Origin: Aphrophora alni
Lineage: Eukaryota > Arthropoda > Insecta > Hemiptera > Aphrophoridae
Length of the DNA stretch: 64,000 bases
Assembly: GCA_963513935.1 (NCBI GenBank)
Contig: OY740774.1
Span: 88,554,385-88,618,384 of the forward strand
Direction: 5' to 3'
Shown: positions 45,421 to 57,470 of the stretch, piece by piece
Position numbering within the stretch: position 1 is the stretch's first letter
Layout of the letters: every line of letters begins with the position of its first letter
The notes under the pieces: generated by a model
The model's database searches: none
The model's input: the letters and a program-made list of their open reading frames with translations, nothing else
Told to the model about the DNA's origin: nothing
Made by a program: the position numbers and the translations under genes

Positions 45421-46530
45421 ATTACAGAGTGTGGTTAAAGTACACACTACACAAAGTAGAACATTTTTTATATCATTTTGCTTTGTAACTGTGAAATATT
45501 TTACTGTTTTTCAGAAATATCGCGGCTTATTGACGAAAAGTTCAATTTTTATCAACTTTCCTGCCACCAATTGTTTCTTTTGAAAACGTAGAAAAATTTG
45601 AGTAAAATACAACCATTTAAATTTTTTAAATGAATAATGTTGGTGTATTTATTTAGTTTGAAACAAACAAAGTACTGTGGTTGTTTTCGTAAAAAAAGCC
45701 TTAAATATTCAAAACACTATTGCCTGGTTGTTTTAGCATAACAACTGTCAAATTGTATCAAAAACTTGCCCTTATAATAAGATTTAATTTGATATAAAAC
45801 ATTTAGTTCATTCTTTGAAAGTGTAAGAGAAAATGGGTTAAATTTTTTTTTAATGAGTTTTGAGGAGAATTCAGATAAGCTGGATTCTACGATAACTGAT
45901 AAGAAGGATAAAGCAAATGATGAGATAATACTACAAATATAAATATTTTACAATATTCTTGATGTTTTTCAGTAAGTAATTATAGTTAATATGCGTTCTC
46001 AAATTTTAAATTGCTTCAACTATTTCCCCTATCATAAGTACAGTGGTCTGTTAAGTTCCATGTTAAAACAGGGTATTTTTTGTATGTCAAGCTGGTTATA
46101 CTAAAAGTATTAACTGAAGCGTCTTTCATCAAATGAAAACTTATAATAAGGGCAAGTTTTTGATACAATTTGACTATTGTTATGCCTACAACAATCCAAC
46201 AATGGTGTTTTGAATATTTAAAGTTTTTTCCCAAATGTAATTTTTTGTTTGTTTTAAACTAAATAAATAGGTTAATGTATTACTTTTCAAAATAAAAATG
46301 GTTGTATTTTACTCAAAATTTTATGTGCTTTCAGGAAATAATACCAAAAGTAACAATTATCGGCAGAAAAGTTGATAAAAATTTAATTTTTCGTCAATAA
46401 GTACCTATATTTTTGAAAAACAGTAAAAAATTCATAGTTCCAAGGCAAATTAGAGAAAAAATTTTTTTTTCAAGTGTGAGTTTTCACTTAATGTAGTATG
46501 TACCTTTTACCCTAACAATCACCCTGTATA
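45421..46530. mobile_element. Long-TIR (foldback-like) element, about 1.1 kb
   Basis: Arms of roughly 390-430 bases: left 45421-45810 and right 46110-46530 are inverse copies, sharing ACTTTCCTGCC-CCAATTGT (or its diverged form), GAGTAAAATACAACCAT and ATTGTATCAAAAACTTGCCC. The right end reads inversely as TATACAGGGTGATTGTTAGG, the left as TTACAGAGTGTGGTTAAAG. The unpaired centre is about 300 bases. No transposase is present. Confidence 0.75.
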
Positions 46531-46870
46531 TATACAGGCACTTAGTGTCTAAAATATTTTAGGGTAAAAGAACACACTAAACGTAGTATAAACTCACCCT
46601 TGGAAATTTTTTCTCTCAATTTGCCTTGGAACTGAATTTTTTACCGTTTTAAAAAATCGTGTTTTCTTCCCGAAAAGTTAAATTTTTTTAACTTTCCTGC
46701 CGCCAATTGTTACTTTTGGTATTATTTCCTGAAAGCACACAAAATTTTGAGTAAAATACAACCATTTTTATTTCGAAAAGTACCTATTTATTTAGTTTTA
46801 TACAAACAAAATATCAGTTTTCAGAAAAACCTTTAATTATTCAAAACACCATTGTCGGATTGTTGAACTC
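46531..46870. repeat. Partial extra copy of the long-TIR arm
   Basis: Starting TTTTAGGGTAAAAGAACACA, it repeats the left-arm sequence of the preceding element in the same direction (AACTTTCCTGCCGCCAATTG, GAGTAAAATACAACCAT, ending near ATTCAAAACACCATTG). It abuts the complete element, giving three arms in a row. Confidence 0.7.
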
Positions 46871-47030
46871 CAGTTTCACCTGGGGTTAGTTGAGATAGTT
46901 TTATAAAGAAATACTTTTTTTAACACAACCTTAATGGTAGTGCTATGGAAATAAATTATGCCAAAATACAGCAACACACCAATTTTGATCAAAATCGATC
47001 CTACATAACATAGATATGATACTTGTTTTA

Positions 47031-48301
47031 GGACTAAAAAACACCCTTGGAGTGGAACATTTTCAAAAAATTCTTCTTAGTACGCGTCTACTGACCTACC
47101 CCAATCCATGTTAAAAATTTCATAGTTCTAGGCTTCTTGGATCCAGAGATATGCTTTAGGGGTAAAAATACACCCTTGGAGTGAAACATTTTCAAAACCC
47201 TTTCTCAGTACGCGTCTACTGACCTACCCCAATCCATGTTAAAAATTTCATAGTTCTAGGCTTCTTGGATCCAGAGATATGCTTTAGGGGTAAAAATACA
47301 CCCTTGGAGTGAAACATTTTCAAAACCCTTTCTCAGTACGCGTCTACTGACCTGCCCCAATCCATGTTAAAAATTTCATAGTTCTAGGCTTCTTGGATCC
47401 AGAGATATGCTTTAGGGGTAAAAATACACCCTTGGAGTGAAACATTTTCAAAACCCTTTCTCAGTACGCGTCTACTGACCTACCCCAATCCATGTTAAAA
47501 ATTTCATAGTTCTAGGCTTCTTGGATCCAGAGATATGCTTTAGGGGTAAAAATACACCCTTGGAGTGAAACATTTTCAAAACCCTTTCTCAGTACGCGTC
47601 TACTGACCTGCCCCAATCCATGTTAAAAATTTCATAGTTCTAGGCTTCTTGGATCCAGAGATATGCTTTAGGGGTAAAAATACACCCTTGGAGTGAAACA
47701 TTTTCAAAACCCTTTCTCAGTACGCGTCTACTGACCTACCCCAATCCATGTTAAAAATTTCATAGTTCTAGGCTTCTTGGATCCAGAGATATGCTTTAGG
47801 GGTAAAAATACACCCTTGGAGTGAAACATTTTCAAAACCCTTTCTCAGTACGCGTCTACAGACCTACCCCAAACTATGTTAAAAAATTCATAGCTCTAGG
47901 CTTCTTGGATCCAGAGATATGCTTTAGGGATAAAAATACACCCTTGGAGTGAAACATTTTCAAAACCCTTTCTCAGTACGCGTCTACAGACCTACCCCAA
48001 ACTATGTTAAAAAATTCATAGCTCTAGGCTTCTTGGATCCAGAGATATGCTTTAGGGATAAAAATACACCCTTGGAGTGAAACATTTTCAAAACCCTTTC
48101 TCAGTACGCGTCTACAGACCTACCCCAAACTATGTTAAAAAATTCATAGCTCTAGGCTTCTTGGATCCAGAGATATGCTTTAGGGATAAAAATACACCCT
48201 TGGAGTGAAACATTTTCAAAACCCTTTCTCAGTACGCGTCTACAGACCTACCCCAAACTATGTTAAAAAATTCATAGCTCTAGGCTTCTTGGATCCAGAG
48301 A
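47031..48301. repeat. 128-bp satellite, ten copies, two homogenised blocks
   Basis: TACGCGTCTAC occurs at 47081 and then exactly every 128 bases to 48233. Units 1-6 carry CTGACCT-CCCCAATCCATG and TTTCATAGTTCTAG; units 7-10 carry CAGACCTACCCCAAACTATG and TTCATAGCTCTAG, with GGGATA replacing GGGGTA. In block one, TACCCC and TGCCCC alternate in units 2-6. A diverged first unit leads in at 47031. The array ends at GGATCCAGAGAT followed by unrelated sequence. No reading frame persists. Confidence 0.96.
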
Positions 48302-49859
48302 TTTCGTGATCAGTCAGTGAGTTTTGACTTTTATTTATATAGATTTATTTTATTTTATTATTTTATTTTTTTTTCAAAAACGGAAATATATAGTTAATTT
48401 TTACTGTTAAATTGATAACTACCAAACTAACATTTTGGGTTACGATTAATTTTGCTTCATTTTTATATGGTTTTGGATATGGATGAATGAAAAATTGTGT
48501 GTAATATTTATGCACCATATTTATTTAAGTTTATTCGTTAGCCCAAAATAGATTTTGTATATTTACTACTGTTATTCGCGTATTTACAACATTAACTACA
48601 AAATTCCCTCTCACAAATTCATTATTTTAAATAACTTATGCCTAATTAAATTTTATAAATGAATAAATTGAGCAAAACATTGCACAATCTTTTTCATTCA
48701 GTCATCCCCAAAAACCAAATAGACTACTAAATAATTGTCAGTTCGATAGTTGCCAATCAAAAATTAGTAAAAATACTTTAAATATTTTAATAAATTGTAC
48801 TTGTGACAAATATATTACTAGGTTAGAAGACGAATGTTACCTACCGCCTACAGAAGGCATCGACCTGTTTGAGTCAATGCTACTGACACTTTGCCATTCA
48901 ATAGACGGACGGATGATCTGTCATCATTACGAAGGACAACGTCGCGTCGTGTCATTGTGTCTTAATAAACGTCGACACCCGAGGCCATCTAATGGTCACT
49001 GATCCTTATCTATTGAAATAATTTGTACAGAGTGTGTCATTTAAATTGATACAATATCTATCGGTAAACTTTGAAGACAAATTTGGTGTTTGCCAAAAAA
49101 AAATTGGATTATTCTTTGTTCGGTCTATGTTATCAAGGCCATTTTACAATCAACTCAATTAAAAAAGAAAAAGAAAAAACCATTACTCTCTTGTATATTG
49201 TTGTTGTACGCTAAAAAAATGAGAAACTAATGTGGAATATTTTTTTAACCTACCTTATTTTTTTTTAATATTTTAAAATCTCCGAGCTTCAAGAATTTGT
49301 TATTAAAAAATATCAGTTTAAAATGTTTTTTTAACCAGGTAAAATTCACAGATTTCTTCAAAACTGTTTATCAAAATTTTCGTTCCTTTTTGTCTCTTTA
49401 CTGGTATTCTTCAAGAAACACTTTCTTGAAGGTTAAGGAGATCTCCAAATCTACAGAATGGTTCGACGTTAGCGTTAAATGAGGGGGGGTGTAGTACGAG
49501 ATACATTTTAGTAGTGATAAAACGGCTTATATTAAAATGTCCTACCTAAATCTTTCAAACGATGTACTCCAACCTATGTTGGAAATTCAATATTTACCTG
49601 CACTTTATCACAATAAGCATAATGTTAATATTATTGGATATTTAACGTAGATTCGGTTAATATAGTAAACAAAATATTGACAGAAAGCCAAAAAATTGCA
49701 GGTTTACGTACGATTAAAAAAAAAAAAAACCTATATTTTTTAAACCAAGGGTGTTAGAGGTACAAAATATGTGCCATTGTATCACTAGTAGGATGTTGGC
49801 CCTACTGAACCCCAAACATTTTTGAACACTAACTTCAACCCACCCTGTATTGTTAAAAA
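48302..49859. other. Spacer with a small GC-richer patch
   Basis: Around 48840-48995 the minus strand is CG-richer and holds a 34-codon ATG frame (MTRRDVVLRNDDRSSVRLLN at its start) ending at a TAG near a GTAACA donor-like site. It could be a first exon but matches nothing I know. The remainder is AT-rich. Confidence 0.3.
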
Positions 49860-50464
49860 TTAAGGTAAAAGTTTATCATATTGTAGTGTAGACAAACCTA
49901 GTTGATCTTCGATCGACCTTGAAAACACAGAATAATGTCTTATTTCCAGTGTGATAGCATAAAAGGCCAAACGTGCGCTAAAATCACACGACTTAGTGCA
50001 TATAGGGGCAATTATTTTTATAAAGTCTTTTAATTGGCAGTTTAAATTGTACAGACAGACAGACATACATACACACGCGTGAAATTATAAGGGTCCTTGG
50101 TTTTACCTACGGACCCTAATAAAGAGAAATCAATAAAAAAACAATTCATCTTTTAATGGTTATTGAATTGTTTGTTTCACATCTCACAAAAAATGATTTT
50201 AAAACTTACACGCTACGCATTTCTCAGGGTGTGGTTAAATTAAGTTGTATTCATCATACAAAAAACTATAAAATGTGATTTCGCTCCAATTTAATTTCAA
50301 ATCCAAATATTTCTTTTCAGATTTGTAGGTTCAAGTTAGAGGAGGAGGGGAGGATGATATCTAACACTTTAAATTCTGTCTAGCGAAAACATATTAATTT
50401 TTTCTTGAAATAGCTACATATTCGTAATTAAAATAACTTTTAGTTTTATTTGATACCCCACACG

Positions 50465-50561
<97 letters not shown>

Positions 50562-50760
50562 TATAACAAATTAAGTCGATAGTTTTAGCCCTAACTCATA
50601 TTTTTCCTATATGTGGGACAATACAAAAAATGTAAATGCACAGTTTGAAATATATAGGATTTACAGTCTTGTCTGTGTAGACGGGTTGCAACATACAGAC
50701 AGACAGACAACCTCGCGCGTGAAATTACAGTATAAGGGTCCTTGCAAATACGAACCCTAT
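49860..50760. repeat. Pair of related dispersed-repeat pieces around a long AT microsatellite
   Basis: Both 50050-50125 and 50693-50765 contain ACAGACAGACAGACA, then CGCGTGAAATTA, then AAGGGTCCTTG and a later -CCCTA. They appear to be ends of one repeat family. An AT/ATAC microsatellite of about 105 bases lies between them at 50467-50572. Confidence 0.6.
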
Positions 50761-52312
50761 AACTGATTAACTGAATATTTCAGTTTATAATTGTTTTATA
50801 AACACGTGTTACCCGTTATTTTAAAGATGTAGTACAACTATTTGAGGGGGGGGGTTGTCTTAGAATTTTGGTTTTTACAAAAAGTTATAGGCTACTCGTA
50901 AATAACTTAATAAATGACCACTAAGTAATCACCAATAATTAAATATATTATTAGTGTCTTTCAGTCGTGACTATAATTATTTTACAGTAGGACTAAATCC
51001 TATGCGTTTCAATAGACTAATTGCCACTGGATATTTACAAATTCCAAATCAAACCTTAGTTCCCTTTGCGAATCAATTGATCGGTAACTTCCTTGTGAAA
51101 GAAATCAAGACGGACGTACAGTTAAATCACCGGATATTGCTAATTGTCGGCCTTCTTAATTAGTCGTAACGAAATAATTTTGAGAAGGCCGTGATCTGTG
51201 GTTTGACGATTGCGTCTTGACCTATTAATTCCATTATACTAAGATATTATTTCCAGTAAATTATAACAAAAGCGTGAAATATTTATTGTGAATGCTGTGT
51301 AGGCCGTGGCCCACCATTATAAGGACTGAAAGCATGTTTTCAAACTAGGCGCACCCTGATTTTAAATATCTACTTACTCTATTTGTGAATCAGTGGCGAA
51401 CCGTAGATTAACACGTAAGACGTAGACTAGGCCTCCTGTAGAAGGTTATTTCCCAACTCTCTTTACAAACTTCAGGGTATTGTTCCTTGGGAAAAAAGAA
51501 GCCAAAAACTTAATACTACCAGGGATCTTGATTCGTTGTCTGTCTGTCCATCCATATTTGTTTTGTTTTTTATTTAAAAAAAATTGCTTTTACATAAGTA
51601 AGAAACTTGTTAGGTTTTATGATTGTAACCCAACACGTTTCAAAATGGCGACCATTCAAAGCTTTTAGATTAAAATATCTCAAAACTATATATATTACAA
51701 GAACTACTATTTTTTTTTAGTAAATTTCATGATAAATACATAGTTGTTTTTGTTTTTCAAAATTGGGTAAAACGTAAACTCAAAACCTAACCCAACTCGT
51801 TTCAAATGGCCACCATTCAAAGCTTTTAAGTTAGAATATCTATAAAACTAGCAATTCTACAAAACAAATTTTCATTGTTGATATATTAACAGCAGATGGT
51901 CTATTATTTGTAATAATAACAGCTGATTTGTTGAATTCCTACGGTAATTCACATACTTATTTAATTTGATAATATACATTGTTGTACAACTACTACAATT
52001 TTATTTAATAAATAGTTACTTTTAATAGACAAATGTGAATAAAACTGAAATTAAAATTTATACATAAAAAACAACGTCATTCATTCATTCCATTGTGTGA
52101 AGAGGACTAGAAATTCCAAATCTCGTTTGATTTCGCCTAATTTTAAAAACAAAAGCAATTAATAATTTGTCATAAAATTTACTAAAAAAAGTTGTACATG
52201 TTTTTGTAAAGTGGCTAGAGAATTATTTCAATTTACAAGTTTTGAATATCCGCCATTTTTGAAACGAGTTGTGTTACAATAATGAAACTTAACATACTAA
52301 CTGAAACTAACA
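50761..52312. other. Spacer with degenerate inverted repeats
   Basis: AACCCAACACGTTTCAAAAT at 51627 and a second, direct copy at 51786 are matched inversely near 52248 (CGCCATTTTTGAAACGAG). The GTTTCAAAATGG phrase also occurs in the long-TIR elements, so this is probably a decayed relative. No gene is seen. Confidence 0.4.
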
Positions 52313-52945
52313 ATATACTTTGTCTACAGTTCTGTTGTTGACAAAGTGGCATTTTGTTCATTTAAATTCGTTTGCAAAACATCTGATTTCTCAACAGTTT
52401 CACTTTGCTCACTCCGAATGGCAACCGAACAAAACGAAATTTAGGTTAAGTTAATTTGAATTGATTTATAATATACAGGAAATGTCCCGTATGTATGTTA
52501 GATTAATTCTTACATGTAAAATAACACATATAAACAACAAAACAACGTTATAAAGTTGAAAAAGGAAGTAATTATTCATAAAGATGATTGACAGTGTATG
52601 TACACGGAGAGTATTTTTCGTTTGCCGAGTTTTGAAGTTGGCAATCCCGTTTCCTCAACAATACACCCAAGTTATTTGTAATATTCATAAATAATCTCAG
52701 TTTTGACGTGAGGTTGAACACTATTGTATTAAATTAATGTTTTATTAAATTGTGTTACTGCTGAAGTATGTTTTTTATTTGTCACAAAATAACAACTGTA
52801 GACAAAGTATAATGTGCAATTCGTGAGCAAAGTGTTTTTTTTTTAAACTCGATAAAATTGACGCACTCGGCAAGCCTCGTGCGTCAACATTTTTCTCTCG
52901 TTTAAAAAAGTGCCACTTTGTTCACTAGTTGCACAAATAACTATT
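52313..52945. mobile_element. TIR element family X, copy 1 (633 bp)
   Basis: Highly similar to 57948-58711 over most of its length (for example ACAAAGTGGCATTTTGTTCA, GTATGTACACGGAGAG, AAGTTGGCAATCCCGTTTC). The ends are imperfect inverse copies: left TTTGTC-A---GTTGACAAAG, right complement of CACTTTGTTCACTAGTTGCA. This copy lacks the segment that encodes the short protein in copy 2. Confidence 0.7.
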
Positions 52946-53457
52946 AATTTAGTTTAATTTTATCCAGCTGTGTTGTAAAAACAATTTTTTTTTTTGGTTT
53001 CTGGTTACCAAATACTCCATAGTTTGTAAGGAGTATTCGGAAATACCCTGTATATAAATTATTACTAAATGAATAGTACATTAAATATTACTTATATATT
53101 AATGATTAGTTAAATGGACGGAAGTAGACAAATAAGCTGAGGTTTTTCCATTAAAACTAAATTCATTTTATCAGCGAAACCGAGTGAACTAAATGGTTTT
53201 TAATGTCTCACATGTACAGTACAAATTTTGTCCCCTGAGTCAAAAAGTGGTTTTTGGAATGATGTTTCTGTCAAGTGCTTTAATCAAATTTAGTATGTCG
53301 CATATTTTATCCTTATATCGTTTTCTCAATTTACAGTATCGGTAACTGCTGTAAGAAAAAACAGCATTACGATTTTCTCAAAATCGTCCCAGTGATTGAT
53401 ATTTCTCCAAAAAATGCTGGTTCGTGAATTATCCTCCTGGAAGGGACTGCAGTGAGG
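52946..53457. other. Spacer
   Basis: No gene. TACCCTGTATATAAATT at about 53045 is another CAGGGTA-type repeat end. Confidence 0.4.
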
Positions 53458-54204
53458 TAGTCAACTCTCGCTAACTCGAAATTCATGGGACTACAATTTT
53501 TCTTCGAGTTACGTGTAGTTTGACTTAGGCATAGTTCAAGTTATAGAGGTCAATCTTGACTAAATTCGACTTACAGAGGTAAAGAATAGTGTACTGTACT
53601 GTACTTTATTCCCTCTAAAAACTAAGCTTTTAACTGTATCAATATTACTCTATCAATAGAAAATAGTTGTATTTAGAGTATACATAATAAAATACGTGTA
53701 CAGTCCATAAGTTATATTAATTTCACCGATTAAAAAAGTCCGTAATCTTCTTCTGATTAGGACTGTTGGCAGCACGTTTGTCAATCATATTTTCGATTGA
53801 AACAATCGAAGTAAACACACTGTCTGGTGCATCACTGGTTTTTTCCAAAACATACGTAAAGTACGTACTGCAGCTTTGGCTTCTTTAGGTGTAATGTCTG
53901 CTGGCTCCTCTTCCTAGTTTTCTTCGTCAGAAGGAGCATCCTCATCGTTGCTCGAGATATAGAGGTAAACTTCGACTTGTGGAGGTAGAGTGCAAATTGA
54001 ATTCGACTTATCTACTGAACTTCGAGTTATAGAGGTAATATTTGTGTCTCTTCGACTTATAGAGGTAAAATTAACCGTAAAATTATTTCGAGTTATGTAT
54101 TGTTATTTTTTTCGACTTAGACAAGTTTTTCCAAGGGGATTGAAAATAAATCAAGATATCGAAGATTTCGAGTTATCGAGGTTCGAGTTAGCGAGAGTCG
54201 ACTG
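53458..54204. mobile_element. Tigger/pogo-like DNA transposon, second family
   Basis: The right end reads inversely CAGTCGACTCTCGCTAACTC; the left end is TAGTCAACTCTCGCTAACTC, two changes from it. Flanking TA is kept only on the right (54205-54206). Subterminal repeats of CGAGTTATAGAGGT and CGACTTATAGAGGT occur several times in both ends. A transposase C-terminus remains on the minus strand. Length 747 bp; a deletion derivative distinct in sequence from the element at 14785. Confidence 0.82.
53723..53960 (-). pseudogene. Tigger/pogo transposase C-terminus (frameshifted)
   Basis: On the minus strand: EDAPSDEEN, a stop, EEEPADITPKEAKAAVRTLR, then after a frameshift EKTSDAPDSVFTSIVSIENM and IDKRAANSPNQKKITDFFNR followed by a stop at 53723-53725. 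The acidic stretch, the EA--A---L helix and the final K-ITDFF are standard for the C-terminal tail of Tigger/pogo transposases. The catalytic DDD core is deleted. Confidence 0.8.
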
Positions 54205-54339
54205 TATATATGATGGACTTGTGAACGACATCTGCCTATCGCAAAGATTTTTGCATAGAAAAAGATACAAGATTCAGGCGGGAGAGAAGTGTGTCTGAAG
54301 AATAATACAAGAAAATAATTGAGTTTAGATTGAACATTA

Positions 54340-54780
54340 TTTCCTTGTTTGTTTAAAGGCGAAATTGCTTTTGGTCAACATGGTGTTATAAAAAAAAAAG
54401 AAGAAAAGATCATAGAATAAAGCCCTCGAATACTCTTATAGCGTCAGGGTCGGAAGAGAACAAGAGTTGGTCAAGAGAGAACTGTTAGGAAAGTTGAAAG
54501 AGAGGGATCCAACCCAAGAGTAGGTGAAGATAGGTGTAGATCCAGCATATTAAGGAAACAGCATCTGTAGGAATGAGCGAATGAATGAAGTGGTGAAGCA
54601 AGGCTTGGAGAAGAAGACGGCCGAGGTGACCTAGAGGTGGAGGAAGATGTGGAAAAGGGTGAAAATTATAGCGACTGGTTAAGGTGAAGAGAGGTCCTTG
54701 AAGGAATGAAAGAACAAAGTCAAGAAGGAAGATACCTAAACACGTTTAGTTTGGGTCGTTAGGTGTTACGTTAAAACTAT
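54340..54780. repeat. Dispersed repeat, purine-rich, also at 57490-57660
   Basis: GTTTAAAGG near 54352 and 57499 begins alignable blocks that include ATACTCT-ATAGC-TCAGGGT, GGA-AAGAACAAGA and GAAAGAGA-GGATC. The 54 kb copy continues into purine-rich sequence (GAAGAAGACGG, GGTGGAGGAAGATG) without a lasting open frame. Identity unknown. Confidence 0.5.
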
Positions 54781-55429
54781 TTTCCCGATTTGTTGTTTTA
54801 GTCATATAACCTAACCTAACCTAAATATAGTTCATCGTTGGTGTTTACATTTCTACATATAAACGTAGTAAAGGGACAGTTTTTGTTGATATTTCCGTCT
54901 AAGTCCAAAAAAGTCGTATGTGCAGTACTTTAGCTACGGCCCAAACGCGTGGACCGATTTCAATCAAATTTTCTATGTTGTACATTTTGGACATATCTCG
55001 GGACTTTTTTCATTACTCAAAATTGACTGGCAGCTACTATTGGAAGAAAACACAAAATTGCGATTTTCACAAAATTGAGTCCAACGATTTTGATCAAATT
55101 TTGCTCATATATAGCCTCTTAGAACCCAAACAAAAGACGTTGACCGCCATATCCCCAATAATGCAGTTTCGTATCTTATTGGTAAAATCTGTTATGGTGC
55201 TATTGTAAAATACTTAATTTTTCAAAATTGGCTGTACCGATTTCGTTCAAATTACAATAAAATGTGAAGATTAATGTCAGAAACCCGTGTGCAACATCGT
55301 AAATAAGTCAAAGTTCAGGACTAGTTGACAAAAACAAAATTAAATTTTGACCGCTGTCATGAAAAGTTCGATTTTAATTGAGTAGGTACGATATACGCTG
55401 AGGGTGTGTTCATGACAAAAGGGAGGCAA
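54781..55429. other. Spacer with dispersed repeat sequence
   Basis: Short CCTAACCTAACCTAA run at 54810. Sequence at 54917-55010 is related to 45175-45265. No gene is seen. Confidence 0.4.
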
Positions 55430-55437
55430 GTTTAGGC

Positions 55438-55830
55438 CAGTGGCGGCTCCAGCGGGTAGGCCGGGTAGGCCCGGGCCTACCCAACTTATTTGGTTATCGG
55501 CCGGTGACACGCCTAAATGTACATATTACCGATTTAAGGTGTATTAACGAGCTGTATGGTTTACTTTGATTTAGATATTATTTCTCAACAACTACTTTTG
55601 TGACACTTATAGGCAATAAAATATATTACATATCATAAAATAACAAAAATATTTTTATTTTTCATAGTTGACCTGGCTCCATAGTTTTAAAATTAACAGT
55701 GTGGTGTATGCTTTTATCTTCAATAAGCAGTCCCCCCTTATCCTAGGGGGTATTTACCCAGGTCCCCCACCATAGTCATGACACCCCTAAACTGTGCCTA
55801 CCCAAAAAATAAATCCTGGAGCCGCCCCTG
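55438..55830. mobile_element. hAT-like MITE with perfect 8-bp target duplication
   Basis: GTTTAGGC flanks both sides (55430-55437 and 55831-55838). The ends are CAGTGGCGGCTCCAG and the inverse of CAGGGGCGGCTCCAG. Length 393 bp, no coding sequence. CAG-GGCGG termini plus an 8-base duplication fit the hAT superfamily. Confidence 0.92.
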
Positions 55831-55856
55831 GTTTAGGCTCTAATTTTAAATATATC

Positions 55857-55880
55857 AATATATATATATATATATATATT
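55857..55880. repeat. AT microsatellite
   Basis: About eleven AT dinucleotides. Confidence 0.85.
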
Positions 55881-56067
55881 CATATTATATTCTTCTATAT
55901 TATTTCTATTATATTCAGAAACATAGAAACTATGCCGCGGCCACGCCAGTATAAAGTTCGTATGACATTTGACGAAGAGTTAACCTCTGATAGATTTTAT
56001 ATTGTTTTTTGTTTCGTGTTATCGTGTGTGTTCAGTGTCGTTATGTGTTTTAATTAAGTGTTAAGCC

Positions 56068-56114
56068 ACACCTGACGAAGCCGGCTGTGAATGGCGAAAC
56101 AGCGCTGTTAGTGT
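56068..56114 (+). ncRNA. Hammerhead-ribozyme-like motif
   Basis: Order: stem I ACAC (56068-56071); core CTGACGA (56072-56078); one extra A; stem II GCC...GGC (56080-56082 with 56093-56095); GAAA (56096-56099); stem III ACAG-CG-CTGT; T at the cleavage position; a bulged A; stem I GTGT (56111-56114). The core is complete; stem I has a one-base bulge and stem II is only 3 bp, so activity is uncertain. The preceding 150 bases contain a short frame starting MPRPRQYKVRMTFDEE of unknown nature; the host element was not identified. Confidence 0.5.
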
Positions 56115-56157
56115 TTCTACAACAAAAAAGAATTGCTCTGACTACTAAAAAAGGTAA

Positions 56158-56159
<2 letters not shown>

Positions 56160-56208
<49 letters not shown>
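56160..56208. repeat. AT microsatellite
   Basis: About 24 AT dinucleotides, 45 bases after the hammerhead-like motif. Confidence 0.95.
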
Positions 56209-56210
<2 letters not shown>

Positions 56211-56609
56211 TATTCACATTAATTGTTGACCGACAACTACCGTACCGACATTTTTGGTGATGATTAGTCTTTTTTAGGAATGTGCAAATGAGAAAGTTTG
56301 TGCACTAAATTTGCACGATTTATTTCCTTACTAAAACAGCTAGGTTTAGGATTTATTCAAACAAAGAACATGTTCGGCATACTAAGGTGAAAGCTGGATC
56401 GGAAGTTAGACTTGCGTTTTCCTGTCAACATCCGGAAGTGATCATTATGTAGAGGAGGAGAGAGGGGGGAGGGGACCACGTGTCACACATGATGGCATAC
56501 TGTGATAGCGTAGCTGTGTTAAACATTGCAATTAGACTTTGTGTCATTAGTCCTTCTGCTAATTAGGTAAGATAAGACACCGTGGTCTTTCAGTACTAGA
56601 AAACCTGAT

Positions 56610-57470
56610 TATCACAAGGTGTAGTCTGCCAAACTTTTGAGGTGATTCAAGGGTAACAAAATAAAAAAAGAATCTTTTATAAACATTTGTCCAAAAATTC
56701 TTGGTTTTTCGTCTGTCTTTAAAAAAACAAGACATAACTTCAGAATGAATTGAGATATCAACTCCAAAATTTGCAAAACATATTAGTTTGCAGTGTACTA
56801 CAGAATCTTTTAAAAAAATCGGCTAACCGTTTCAAAATGGTGTGCATTTAAAATTTGGATTCTAAATATCTCAAAAACCGTTGATTTTAGAAAATATTTA
56901 CAAGATACAAAATATTAAATCCTTTTGAAATTTAACAAGCGGTTATCCTTATTTATATTTCGTGTTAAAAATTATTGGAAATTTTTGTTAATAAATAAAT
57001 CTTGGTATTATACACAAAAGGTTTTTTTTAGTCATCCAGTACTGAATAGTCAACTTAATAATCAATTGAAAAGTTGTCTGTTTAGTGCTGGAAGACCAAG
57101 AAAAAATCTTTAAATTACCAAGAATTAAAAATAAAGCTATTTTATCTCTAACTGGGTTACTAAATAACAATCTATATATATTGATTAGCATTGTAAAAAG
57201 GGCTAAATATTTTGTAAAGTAGACAGTTTTCGATATTTTTTACATCGAAAATCTTAAATGAACACCATTTTGAAACGGTTTAGTGAAAAATTATAATATT
57301 TTGAGCTACAGTGTAAATATTTTTCAAAATTTGGTAGGGATGTGTCAATCCGTTCTGAAGTTATATAAGATAGAAAGCATTTTTGGACATATATTTGTAG
57401 GAACTTATTTATTTATTTATTTATTTTTGATACCTGAAATCACCTCATCAAGTTCGACACCCTGTGTATA
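56610..57470. mobile_element. Long-TIR (foldback-like) element, about 0.86 kb
   Basis: The left arm 56610-56905 and right arm 57180-57470 are inverse copies sharing CA-AGGTGT, TGAGGTGATT-CAGG, CATAACTTCAGAA-G-ATTGA (diverged), AACCGTTTCAAAATGGTGT and AAATATCTCAAAAACCGT (diverged). The unpaired centre is about 275 bases. No transposase. The TTTCAAAATGG phrase links it to the element at 41858. Confidence 0.75.
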
